Of a DNA stretch of 64,000 bases, positions 22,480 through 34,800 are shown piece after piece. How positions within the stretch are numbered: the stretch's first letter is position 1; every line of letters begins with the position of its first letter. The translations under genes were made by a program, and so were the position numbers. Below the pieces are notes generated by a model that was given only the letters and a program-made list of their open reading frames with translations, was not told the origin of the DNA and searched no databases. Origin of the DNA: Glycine soja (taxonomy: Eukaryota > Streptophyta > Magnoliopsida > Fabales > Fabaceae); contig NC_041016.1 of assembly GCF_004193775.1 (NCBI RefSeq), forward strand, positions 36,729,334 to 36,793,333, in the 5' to 3' direction.

Positions 22480-23530
22480 CTAGGAAGGCAACATCTCATC
22501 ACTCATCCCATCTGATGTAGCTCCATGTGGAGCTTGTAGGCCTTGGATCTTCTTCATCAATGGAGTCCTTTGCTTCTTGAAGATCAATGGCAGCGGAATG
22601 GAGAATGAAGAAAGATGATTGGAGACGCCACTTCAAGGAAAAGATGAGTCAAGAACAAGCTAACCACCATAGGAAGCCATGGATAAGAGCTTAAAGGTAG
22701 GAGAAGATGAGTGGAGGGAGAAGGAGAGAAGAAGCACGAAATTCTATCCCTCAAATGAGGTCTAAACTTTGAAGTGTAATTCTCAATTGATCAAAGTTGA
22801 AAAAATGCACACACAAGGCCTCTATTTATAGCCTATGTGTCACACAAAATTGGAGGGAAATTTGAATTTCTATTCAAATTTCACTTGAATTTGAATTTGA
22901 ATTTGTGGAGCCAAAATTTAACTAATTATGATTAATTAATTTTAGCTATGGTTTAGCCCACTAATCCAAGATCAAGTCCGATATTTTGCACTAAGTGTGT
23001 TTAGGTGTCATGAGGCATGTAATGCATAAAAGACATGCACAAAGGGTGACTATATGATGTGGCAATAGGGTGTAGCAAGCAAATGCTCACCTCCCCCTTA
23101 GGATGGTCCAAAATTTAATTGGATTAGGCTTATCCAAATTCAATTAAATTTCTCTCCCAACACACACATCAAAATAGTGCACTTAATGCATATGAAATTA
23201 CAAAACTACCCTTACTACAAAAACTAGTCTAGATGTCCTAAGATACAAGGGCTGAAAAATCATACATTACTAGGGTACCCTCCCTACACTTTGGATCCCT
23301 AAATAAAAGGCCCAAAAATAATGAAACCCTAATCTAATATGTACAAAGATAAGTTGGCTCATACTTAGCCCATGGGCTCAAAATCTACCCTAAGGCTCAT
23401 GAGAACCCTAGGGTCTTTTCCTGCATCTTTGGCCCAATCTTCTTGGAGTCTCCTAGCCATGGCTCTGGTGATGGATCCCCTCCTTGGGAGGATTGCATCA
23501 TCATCGTCTAAGAACATCTAATATTTTAAT
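22480..23530 (+). mobile_element. LTR, second copy of the 16.06-18.7 kb family
   Basis: It contains GAAGCCATGGATAAGAGC, AACTTTGAAGTGTAATTCTC, CTATTTATAGCCTATGTG, TACTAGGGTACCCTCC, GCCCATGGGCTCAAAATC and CATGAGAACCCTAGGG in the same order as the interrupted copy at 16060-18715. TATTTATAG may be its TATA box. Ends are not fixed and no target duplication was found. Confidence 0.65.
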
Positions 23531-24600
23531 TAGCTTCCTGAGTTGGATTTCTATTTCATGGTAGCTCTTTTCAATTCACATTCTTATTTCTTTCTTTCAC
23601 TTTTTCCTTCCTCTTCACATTTCATTATCACTTTTTCCTTCCTCTTCACATTTCATTATCACTTTTTTGCATCATTGGAGACTTAAAACCACCTTACAAG
23701 ACCACTAACATGGAATGTTGAAGCCATGCGTCAAGATCACGTCGGAGAAATCAAGGTCTTAGGTACTCCTACAGATGAATTAAGCCAAGGTGGTTAGCGA
23801 CATGCCTTCATTGTTGGTGACTAGCGACTGTAACGTTGATGAAAAAACATATCTTATTGGTCCAAACACGTTGCAATCCATGCACTCACACCCGCCATCT
23901 AGCAACCTAACAACCAACCAAACTGACAAGTTTCACAGTCGAAGACAATTCATAAAAAGTAATTGTTAGTTTTAGTTCGATCGACCATTTTGGACCTGAA
24001 TCTGACCAAAATCAAGATGCTTAGCCCTACCCCTTCCCATACTTCCTTCTCTAATTTGACCTTCTATCCCTTAGTACTTTTCATATCCATCCCCTCCTAC
24101 AATTAAAAAAGTGATGTCCTTTTCATTTTTATCAGGCTCCATACATACTTTTGTGCCATCAATAATCTGCACCATATCATCCCTTTTTGCATTTTATTCC
24201 TTTTTCATGAAAACTTCTTACACATCCTCTTATGTCTTTTCACCTTTCCCTAATACTATTGGATCAACTTTTTGTTGTTGGAAAACTAACATGTCACCGA
24301 ATACATCTCACCATCATTGACAAAACCCACCACACAAACCCCTTCAACTTCTTCGTCTAAAACTAGATCATGATATTCATCTTCATTGCATTCAGACACT
24401 ACAAAGCCTAGAGCAAGACCCACATCACTTACATAAGAGGAATTATCTTCTACTAACTTGCATCGCCATATACCACATTTGCAATGGTTTATAATCATCA
24501 CATTTTCTTCACATATTCTAACATCTTGAACCACACCATTCTGTTTTTTTGTCTCCTCATCAACTTTCAACATCAAGACCAATGACAGTCACTACTTCAT
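23531..24600. other. Unassigned region with a possible gene fragment
   Basis: A 31-bp unit beginning CACTTTTTCCTTCC is duplicated in tandem at about 23605-23665. The minus strand at 24286-24582 has a 98-residue ORF with KVDEETKKQNGVVQDVRICE and ECNEDEYHDLVLDEEVEG. It is acidic and could be part of a decayed Mutator-type protein, but I cannot place it in a family. The rest shows nothing identifiable. Confidence 0.3.
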
Positions 24601-25785
24601 TTTCTTTTTTGCTAAGTTGCGTGGACATGATAGTCACTACTTGCAATGAAGGGTTTGGGAGTTTGCGCATACGGAAGGTATTAGCACCCCACGCGCCCAT
24701 CACAAGGGATGATAGCCTTTAATTGAGTGTGCAAAACATGACTTCAAAATTATTTATTATCCCATTTTTTATTAATATTTTTTTTAATCGACAAGGGTGT
24801 TGCCCTTGCTCCTACGTATCCCCAGGTGCAATGAGGAAATCAGATATACGTAGTTTTTTTATAAGAATGTTTATGTTTTTTTTTTGAAAGATTCATTTAA
24901 AATGCAAACAAAAATTCGTTAAGGCGTTGGACCTTGAAATAACATTTTAATTTTTTTGAAAAAAAAAGCAAAGAGAAACATTAAGGCGTTGGACCTTGAA
25001 ACGATCTCAAGTGATATTTGACGAAAATAAGTTTGGTTGTGAATTGATTTTTTTTTTCATTTTTGGTTTTGTTAATACTTTCCAGTCTTACTAAAAAAAC
25101 CAATTTCATGACACTAGTGACCGATTAGAACTAAGCCTTACAGATGAAATGAAATTACCAACAATAAGTGAAGACGATAAATGCACACATAATATCACAA
25201 AGGACCTATGAGGTACATAGATTACATCAAAATTTTAAGAAAAACTAATCGACTGTTGCGCAAGGTACAAAGCTAGCAAGAGAAATGATGTAGGAAACAA
25301 TCCACGATTCGATTCAGCAGCACCTCAACTTTTCTTTTTTTTTCTTCTTCTCTTTCTCTTTTCTACATTTTTCCTCTCTTTCTTCAGTTTTTAGAACCCT
25401 AAACTTGTTCCCCTGCATGGCTATTTATAGAAAAAAACCATTTGGTGCAGGGGAAGCTTGCCCAAGTGAGCTGGTTGCTTAATGTTGAAGGTATCATCTC
25501 ACCCAGGCAAGCTAGTTGCTTAGGGCTGAAGAAATTTCATGGCCCAGGCGAACGAGATGCTAGCCTGGGCGAGTTTAGGTCTAGAAAATTCTAGGATATG
25601 ACCATTTTACCCCTTTCCTTATGGCTTTTTGTTTTTGGATCTGACAATCAACTACCAAACCCTGAGCGACCCTTTGGACTTGTGCTGCAACTGGTGCCAA
25701 ACACCTAAATTCAATTAGCAATGATCAAAACATCATATCTGAATGATAAAAGTATTATACCCAGATGAAATTAGGGTCTGACAAT
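24600..25785 (-). mobile_element. LTR, family also present at 35150-36290
   Basis: The right part (25085-25620) matches 35740-36240 in order. Shared items are GAAATGAAATTACCAACAAT or its variant, TTAAGAAAAACTAATCGACT, CTATTTATAGAAAA, GTGCAGG and the CCCAGGCGA words. The left part has GGAAGGTATTAGCACCCCAC and CCTACGTATCCCCAGGTGC, which are familiar plant gypsy LTR phrases. Orientation is inferred from the related solo LTRs. Ends are approximate. Confidence 0.6.
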
Positions 25786-25834
25786 GCCAAATCAAACAAC
25801 ATTTATACATCTCTTGTCTTTTCTTCTCTTTCCT

Positions 25835-26634
25835 TAAGGGTGTTCAGGGTACAAGTCACCACAAACCCGAATTGACCAAAACCAATCCGAACAGTTTAGG
25901 TTGAGTTATTTATGTATTTGGGTCAAAACCGAACCGAACCGATCAAAACTATTCATGTACAGGTTGGGTCATGGGTTTAGATTTATAAATTCGGTCAAAA
26001 CCAAACTGAATCGATCAATTTTTTAAAGTTGTTTGGTTTGACTTTAAATACTGTTGATATTGGAACTTCAAGTGTTGGGACTAATAGTGTTGGAATTTCT
26101 TAAGGTATTACTTTCAGGTACATTGTTATTTGTTTAAATTTTTTTATATTTATTTTTTCTGTCATGTTTATAATATTAATGAATCATATTTTGTTCATTT
26201 ATTTCAGCAAATCTGGTTGCAACAAAGCTTATTACTAGAAATTAGTTTGTAGGAAATAATTGTGATTCATACTATTATAGTAAATCTCGTTTAAGAATAT
26301 TTTGTTTGAATTTGTATTGGTCTATTTTAGAATAATATGTTGATGATATTAAATGAATCAATTTTACTACTTTCAGAAATTTGATAATATTGTGTTAATT
26401 GTATTGGATATTTGGATGAATCATGATATAAAATAATAATTTTAAGAAAAAAAGATCAAATTTAAATGGGTAACCCGTTGGCTTGAACCAAACCAAACTG
26501 TTCATGAATGGGTTTGGTTGGGTTGGATTTTAAAAAAAAATTATGAAAATTGAACCGAACCAAACGATTAAATTTGATTGGGTTGGGTCCTAAACTTGAC
26601 CAAAACCGACCCAACCAGTCTGGGAACACCCCTA
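25835..26634. mobile_element. Non-autonomous hAT-like element, 800 bp, 8-bp target duplication
   Basis: It is flanked by perfect TCTTTCCT duplications (25827-25834, 26635-26642). The ends are inverted: the left reads TAAGGGTGTTC and the right, on the other strand, TAGGGGTGTTC. Subterminal regions are crowded with AACCGAACCGA-like and GGGTTGGGT-like words in opposite orientations at the two ends, the usual layout of hAT transposase sites. There is no transposase ORF; the interior is AT-rich. It must depend on a hAT transposase elsewhere. Confidence 0.9.
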
Positions 26635-26806
26635 TCTTTCCTTCTTCTTTTTTTCAATTTTTTAATGTTACAAAATTCGAAGAATTCTCTTCATTGACAT
26701 TCATGCAAGGGGAAACATATTATTAGTTCTCTTGGTCATTTTCAAGAGAGCCTGTGAAGTTACAAGGTGTTATTGATTCTTTTTTTACTTTTTAAGAATC
26801 CAATGA

Positions 26807-27088
<282 letters not shown>

Positions 27089-27089
27089 A

Positions 27090-28256
27090 CTTAGTTAACA
27101 AAACTCGGATACAATAGTGTAGAAATAGCTTATAGAAAAGAATTAGTTATAGAGAAGCAGTAAAGAAACACACAAAGGTTTTTTTTTATTGGTTCACCCT
27201 AACTCTTGGACTACATCCAGTTCTCCTTCAAACCTTGAAGGGTTCCACTAATCAATTCTTTGATTACAACCAAATATTCTCTATGCCACTTTTGGCTATA
27301 ACAAATACTCTTTAGGCCACTCTTGGCACTACACTTAATCTCCCCCTAAGATTAAGACCCAAATATTCTTTGTATCTAAGCCACTTCTGGCTTTCACAAA
27401 CAATATATGTTTGATAGAAAATGTATTCTTAATCACTCAAAGAGTATTTACACAATAAGCTTGAATACAATGAAACTCGCTAATTTAGCAAAGTTAAGAT
27501 TCACTCAATTTGCTCAAGTTTCCTTCGTCCAATAAAACTGATAGTGTTACAACACTTGTTTATTTTGTCTCAGATTATTCTCTTATGATTTGACACTCTT
27601 AACATGAACATATTCAAGCTTTATACAGACTTCAGAGCTTTGATCCATTGAAAGATCCCAGCTAGCTGTTGTCTAATATTCTTGGCACTTGACACGAGGC
27701 CACTATTATGCAGAGAGAGAGAGAGTGGGGGACTAGAAACACTTTCTGCAACATATCTTTAGAGAAGTACAATTTGTTAGTGTTGCCTAGTGCTCAAAGT
27801 TGACTTTTCGCGTACAAATCAAAAGAAACATTAACAACATAAGACAAAAGGAATTAAGAAGATCAAAACAAAACAATTTAAATCTTCCCTTTTGTGTGGC
27901 TATGACACGAGTTTCTTTATTGAGCCTATGGACTTACTTTCTTGTGATTGTTTTCAATACTTGAGGATCGAGTAACTGTTCCATTGCTTTCATATAGCGA
28001 GCCAAGTGCTAAAGCACTTATCTTTTCATGACTGGAGGCTGAAGTAGCATCATCCAATGATTGATATTTTGCCTATCGTCCATAGTCTTTCTATTCATGC
28101 TCTTCTGCTTGTATGCTATAGAGATATATGAATTTGTAGCTTAAGCATGAAATGTTAATACATAAAATTTATACTTTGTTAACATCAAAATATTAGGGGT
28201 TTAATTGTTTGGTACAATCCAATGTGACTTGGATGCAACCAGTCTTAACATCGTCA
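27090..28256 (-). mobile_element. LTR-like repeat, fuller copy of the 11339-11905 family
   Basis: The right 570 bp match 11339-11905. The left part contains ATTGGTTCACCCTAACTCTTGG and CTACATCCAGTTC, a leader phrase also seen in altered form near 2170. Read on the minus strand it opens TGTTAAGACTGG. The left edge near 27090 lies just after the kinase fragment. A GA-rich run (27713-27727) and many TTTGGCTATAAC or ACTTCTGGC words are present. There is no coding content. Confidence 0.5.
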
Positions 28257-29815
28257 AATTAAAATGACTGTTGTATGACTTTTAAGGTAGTTATCATAAA
28301 AATCAACAAACTTACCATATATGATGTATTATTGTGATTGGATGTGTAAAACTATTTTACAATGTCAGTCCATAACCTTTTTTTCTCTTTAAAATAACAA
28401 ATAACATGATGAGAGAGTAATAAAATTTTGAGTGTAATGACAATACAATTTTTTTTAATTTAAAAAAATAGTTTTGTATCATTTGTGGATTGCATAAAAA
28501 TTACTTTCACTTATACTGTAGCTGATTTAATCTTTCAAATTTAAAATAAAATGAAAAGGAGAAATAAAAATTCAATCACCAAAATCTTTACAAAATAACA
28601 ATGAAATGTGAAGGCTTTTGAAATAATAATAATTAAGATAATTATTCCTCATAAAAATTATATGCTTAAATAGTAAATTAAAAAAACTAATTACCCATTG
28701 TAAATAAGTATATGAACTTTAATTATTAGTTAACATAATTAATTTACATGTATATGACTAAGGTGTAAGAAAGAAGCTTACAAGATACACGATTAAGGAA
28801 TCAGAATATTCCAATTTCTTTTTTAGTATAATCAGGAGCTACCTGAAACTTCTATTTGGAACCTAACTAATATCTTTTCATTGGGTAGCCCATTTTGGGA
28901 TAAATTGGTGACTCTAGTGGCGACTTCATGTCCAAGTTGGAGATCGAGCCTCCAATCTTAGTTAACAAATTCAATTTTCGAACCACTTGTGCCAACAACT
29001 TTTCCAAATTTACTTAGATAGTTACAAATGTAAGTTAATAATTCAAGAGTTTGCTATCAGGTTTTAAATATTATAAATAAATGGATAAATAGATTAACAA
29101 AAATACCAAAATTGCCTTCGATGTTAGTTACAAGTATCACATGTTCACTAATCTTTTCACTTTGAGATTTAACTTGATTAATCAATTTAAAGAATCTTTT
29201 TGAATATTTAATCATATTATATTCTATTATTATTTTTTCAAACTCCTTTTTGGAAAATGATATATCACAACACTTTTGTCATATTTTAGAATGCATCACA
29301 TTGCAATGTTGATATACACATAGTGAATTCTTTAAAATAATTAATCAATTAATGGCTTTTAGACAATGGTAAGAGAACTAACATTTATTTTTACCATTGT
29401 CATTTCAATAATCTTATTCTCAATTAATCATATATTAAATGTTGGTTCCTTCATACTCACAAGATCGCAAAGATGACCCATTTTAAAATTTTCTTCATGC
29501 CTATTCATAGTTGTGTATATATAAAAATACATACATATTATTGTTACATCTCATGTGCGACAAATGGTTTACCACTAAACATTTTTATAACACATGATGT
29601 ACATGCAAAATACACTACAATTTGCAAAGAAAGGGATATCACTACAATGCTAAAATAATACTAGAAAGAATGTAAGTAATAGAAACTCAAAATGAAAAAA
29701 ATAAAATTTAATAAAATTTACATGTTTGTATACAAAACTTATTTATTATACATGTATTTCAAAATTTATTTTAGATGTAATGTACATTTTTGTCCAAACA
29801 AAGAATTATATACTT
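28257..29815. other. AT-rich intergenic sequence, nothing identified
   Basis: Several short ORFs occur near 29470-29950, but all are low-complexity AT-rich translations. I find no domain, inverted repeat or RNA gene. Confidence 0.5.
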
Positions 29816-30590
29816 CTAAAAATACTCAAAATCTTCAGAAGAAGAATTATGCTGTTTGTGCCTACTTTTATCACTTGCAACAATATCTACGATATTCTTG
29901 TCTATTGGGGAAACATTTGCTTTGCTAGCATACTTAGAAAAATCTAAAGGTTATGATATAATAGGAGGTGTAGCACTTCTAACAAGGGCCTAATTTACAC
30001 CGTTAAAAAAAGGGTGTTGTTTTATTTCTGTGGCACCTCTCTTATTAGCAAATCGTTTCTGAGGCTCTTTCACCAACAATCCTTTGATAAGGTTTCTTGC
30101 AACATTACTAACATGAGGTTTTCTGAGAACCTTAAGGGTGACTTATAACATTAAAGAGCATGGCTTTATTTCCTGCACCTTTAAAGGGTGTTTCCCCATG
30201 CAAAAGTTCATATAAGAATATCCCAAATGTCCACCAATCCACCGCACTATCATGTCCTTCGCCAAGAATAATCTCTAGTGCAAGATACTCATGCGTTCCT
30301 ACAAAAGACATTGACCTCACATTTGTAGGCTCCCCCATTAGTTCAAGGAGGCGTCGTCCAACCATGAGCCAAAATCTGACTTTGATTTTCTATTCTTTTT
30401 TTGAAGGCAAAATGCGTGGAAAGAAACTTGAAGGTTGTATGCAACCATGTACTACTTGCTCATCATCCATCTTTGAGCCTCCAACGACATTGTTGGAGGG
30501 ACTTTCACAGACTCTTCAAATGTTGAAGTTGAATTTGAAGCCCCAACTAGATTTCTTACGTTTCAGGTGGTATTGATGTTGTTATTTCAG
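29816..30590 (-). pseudogene. AGC protein kinase fragment, C-terminal half
   Basis: The minus strand reads [60 protein letters not shown] and [10 protein letters not shown]. It then gives the C-tail, with [17 protein letters not shown] sequence (read [14 protein letters not shown]) and DFSKYASK. The stop codon is at 29816-29818. This is the activation segment to C-terminus of a D6PK/AGC VIII kinase. The APE motif is changed to ALE and frame changes occur near 30395 and 30150. With 26840-27088 it forms two halves of one kinase type in opposite orientations. Confidence 0.8.
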
Positions 30591-30998
30591 GCTCCAAACC
30601 ACTGCACTTTCAAGTTTCATCAATAGGTCTCTCTACTGAATCATTGATTTATTTCTTGTCGCAACATTATTTTTCATATGGCTTTATAATTTATATATGC
30701 TAATTTGGATGATAATATAAGTCACGAGGAAGATTTTTTGTTTTTTCTTCTACATGCATCTGGTGGTGGACATCTGGAGGATGAACATGTTTGAAGATGA
30801 ACAAGCGAGAAAATAGAGATGAGAGAAATGAGCGTGACAATAGAGGAGGGAAGAGATTAATATATACTAGTGTGAGACCCATGCTTATGCATAGTTTAAA
30901 AAAAATCAACAAGTCAAGGAGTGGTAAAGAAAAAATAAAAGTAACATGTAAAAGAAAATCAATTTGGTATTGAGTTAACATGTGTAAGTTGATAAGAC

Positions 30999-31002
<4 letters not shown>

Positions 31003-31044
<42 letters not shown>
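31003..31044. repeat. (TA)21 microsatellite
   Basis: An uninterrupted run of TA dinucleotides of about 42 bp lies 0.8 kb before the HUA1-like start codon. Confidence 0.97.
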
Positions 31045-31047
<3 letters not shown>

Positions 31048-31783
31048 TTTTTCTTGATAATTTTAACACTATTTTTATTTGAATAAAATTATTTAATGAA
31101 CCAATAAGATATAATATAAGATAAAATTAATTATAGTTTTTAAATATATTAAATAACCCATTATATTACAATAAGATAGTAAGTTTATTCTTCCACATAT
31201 ACTATTTACAAAAAGTAATTTTACTCGAATGAAATGTGATTTTTATCTGGTTTCACATTTTTATAATTTTAACACGTCTTAAGTAAAAGCTAATATTCAT
31301 AACTTTTGGATATTTTAATATCTGTCATGGGAAGAGGATGTTGGATTCACGTTTTTTAGTCGGTTCCAAACACGTGAATGACAATTGACAAAGTTCTAGT
31401 CCAATATTTAATGAAGTTGTATACAAAAACTCTTCAAACAATTATAATAAAAATTAAAATATTTATTAAGAATGACAATATATTTAGATATATCTCCCAA
31501 GAGAAGTCTAATTAAATTCTACTACTATTTAATAATACTGTCTCTGCGTTTTGACACGATGTAACGTAACTGAAGAAAAAAAAAGAAGCAAAAGTAAAGA
31601 AAAGTGAAAAGGGGCAGTTACTACTTGCTAGTTAAATAAAAACCCGCTAATGATGGCATTGCAAAATTGCGATCTCACACTTCTTCTCAATCACTTTGAC
31701 AGCGCGATTAGCACGAAGAAAAAAAGGCATTGAAAGCAAGAAAAGAAGCAAACATTATTCTCGTGAGTGCATGCCTGAGTAAC

Positions 31784-31808
31784 TGAGTGAGTGAGTGAGT
31801 GAGTGAGT
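31784..31808. repeat. (GAGT)n microsatellite in the likely 5' UTR
   Basis: Six GAGT units end 38 bp before the ATG of the HUA1-like gene. Transcription through it is expected but not shown. Confidence 0.9.
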
Positions 31809-31845
31809 GTAACATCGTTTTCTCGTTTGTGTTTTTTCCTTTAAA

Positions 31846-34800
31846 ATGGAAAACCACATCTACGCCGCCTCTTACAGCCCTTCCACCAACTACAGATCCT
31901 TCCGTGACCCCCCCGCCGACACCATGTTCCTCTCCCACCATCTCCACCACCATCGCACCGACGCCTCCTCCGCCGCCGCCCTCCGCTTCCCCTCCTCGGC
32001 CCTCTCTGCCGTCGAAGCCGCCGATATTGCCCCGCCTGGCGTCACCTCCCGAATCGCCTCCTCCTCCGCCGCCGCCGCCGCCGCCGCGAATTTCCTCTCC
32101 ACCTGGCCCCCTGCCGCCGCCGCCGCGCCCTCCGCCCTCGACCTCAAACGCTCTTCCGAGGGTCAGTTCCTTTTAACATTTTCCTCCCTTTTAGGTTATT
32201 TCGTTTGGGTTATTTGTTGTTGTTTGCTTAAATTAAAAAATGAAGTGACCAAGATTTCCCTGATTCCCCTTATTATGAGTTATCTATGAATTTAGGTTAT
32301 AAGTGCGTTGTTTTTAAGAAATAATAATAATAATTGGTCTTGTTTACGCAAATGAAGTTGAACCAATCAGGGACTAAACAATTGAGTTTAGGTTATTTAT
32401 TTTTTATTTACTTAAATTAAAAATGAAGTAACCAAGATTTCACTTATTGTGTCTGCTTTGTATAATTCTATGTGGTGCATGTAATTCTCGAAGTACATGT
32501 TTGTGGTGTTCAGTTTTCTAACGAGATTAGCTGAGTAATTGATGTTTATGTATGAGAGGGTATGTTTGGTAGTAATGAGGATTTGATGCACATCATAACA
32601 TTGGTGTGCCCTGTGCAGTGCCTATTGGTTATTTTGTTGGTAACATTTTACTCTCTTTAATATGTTAGTGCTTAATAGTGTTTTTGCCACCAGAGTATAC
32701 CGGTTGAATGACTCTGGGGGCCGGCACAGGCTTAGTTATGGATTTATGTTTTCGGAATCACATTTGATGATTGGTGGCTGGTGTAGTGAATGAGAAGGAT
32801 ATATGCGTAGGATAGGTGATGTGATGATTGAAGGCATGCTATCTGATATGAACAACATTGATAATAGTAGCTAAAGAGAGAAAAAAAATTGTGCTAGGGT
32901 TGGCTTTTTGTTTGGGAGTGTGACTTGTAACTTACTGACAAGCAAGGTTGACCTTTTTTGGCTTCAAATGGTGTTACTCCTGTACGTATTTAATAGAATA
33001 TGTCATGTTATGTGGTTGATATATATTTTTACGTTATTTTGATATAATTTCAATAAATGTATACTTATAGCTTTTGTACAAACTCAGTGAAATTTATTAG
33101 TCATCTGGTTTTTTATATAAAGTATATTCTTTATATTTACTAACGTATGTTTTTTGTTAAAAATTATTTTCTTAGTCAAACTTATAAAGTAACACTATAC
33201 ATTTGCTTTGGTTTTCTTGTATATACTTGTCTATTATGTACTATAGCTCTCTACCATCCAACCATTTTGGGTACAATTGGGCAAAGTGAAGCTTGGTATT
33301 CTACAAACCCACTGGCCAAGCGCCCTAGATATGAAAGTGCTTCCAATATGACTATATATCCACAGAGGCCAGGCGAGAAGGATTGTGCCCACTATATGCT
33401 CACAAGAACCTGTAAGTTTGGAGATAGCTGCAAATTTGACCATCCTGTTTGGGTTCCAGAGGGTGGAATCCCGGATTGGAAAGAGGTGACTGCTTGCTAT
33501 TATTATCACTATTATTATTTTTTATGCCTATGAAACTTATATGTATTGTATAGTACATTTACTATTGGTAATTGTATAAAGGGACATTTATTCTTACAAA
33601 TCTATATTTAATAGAAAGTTTTAGAGATAATCATATATGAATATATAGTGGTGTATTATATACCAGTTTATCCAATTTTTTATTTTTATATTTCAATGTT
33701 TATATTAGTTACATTTGTAGTAAAAACCCTTGATTTCTATATATATCAGCGTGCAAAACTGTATAGAAATATTTATTAATTATAATAGAATAAAATTATA
33801 AATTATAATACTAGCACAATATTCTAGTACTACAGTTCTTCTATTACAATATACAAACTAATAATATTAAAGATTAATGGCTAATTGCAATACCTTAATT
33901 GATATGGCCAGGGATAAGAGTTTGGACTTAGAAGGGAGGCCCAAAGTTTGGAGAGTGTATGTGAGGAGAGAGAGGGGTGAGAATAGTAAGGGTGAGGTGG
34001 CAAAGGCTGTAACAAAATTGCCAAACGTGTGAGAAAGGGATTTGGAAATATATAGGGAATGGTTAGGAGAGAGAGGGATCACGTTCTTGATTTGTGAATT
34101 CTGTTATGGACAGAGGGCAGTAAAATAGAAGGTGATGTGTGCAGTGGTGACGGGATCAGCAGATGCCACTAAAGAAGATGGAAGCCAAGGTCATAGCACT
34201 TGAGATGAGGTCGCAGGCCTCAAAACCTCTATGCAAGCTATGCAGCTCAAGGCTGACTTGAGCCATGAGAAGCTGGTTGAGATGTTGTCCAGAAACTGTG
34301 GAGAGTAGAATGATGTCAGCCAGCAGTTTTTTAACGGGGTTACATGGGAACACTCTAGTGGAATTCTGACAATCGGTGAAAAAAGTGGAGTTGCCGATGT
34401 TTGACAGAGACGACCCTGCTTGTTTGATTGTACGCGCGGAGTTATATTTCTAGGTCCAGGGGACTCATTCAGATGTGAAGGTGAATTTGGCTTAGGTGTG
34501 AATGGATGTTGGGTTGATTGTACGCACAAAGGTATATTTCTAGGTCCAGGGGACTCATTCAGATGTGAAGGTGAATTTGGCTCAGTTCTGAATGAATGGA
34601 GGGTTCTTTGGTTGTTTTGTGCATGGATTGAAGGAAGGTATCAAGTGACATCACACTCTCAGAATGAATTTGGTGAGAGAAGTAGAGTTGGAGGGAAGTT
34701 GGGCTGGGATTCGAACACCAACAGAGTGTGGAGGCAATGGATTGGGTTAGGCAAACCGGGTCGGCCCATCTCATCTCAATAATTTGTATGGCTTGCTCGG

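Larger units (their letters stand above)
30591..31845 (+). promoter_or_regulatory. Upstream region of the HUA1-like gene
   Basis: This region precedes the start codon at 31846. It contains a (TA)n microsatellite at 31003-31044. A purine-rich AAGAAAAAAAAAGAAGCAAA-like run lies near 31573-31600, and a GAGT repeat at 31784-31808, probably in the 5' UTR. The TATA box and transcription start cannot be fixed from sequence alone. Confidence 0.4.

Noticed and set aside
29473..29947. ORFs of 60-78 residues in the AT-rich region
   Set aside because: Composition-driven translations rich in I, K, Y and F. The end of this block is the kinase C-terminus on the other strand.
31003..31044. TA run as a TATA promoter or replication origin
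   Set aside because: A simple microsatellite 0.8 kb from the start codon; nothing else supports a regulatory role.
31890..32147. Minus-strand Ala/Glu-rich ORF opposite HUA1 exon 1, and the plus-strand Pro-rich ORF at 31799-32176
   Set aside because: Both are translations of GCC/CCG triplet repeats in exon 1 in other frames. The HUA1 frame is the one that splices correctly to exon 2.
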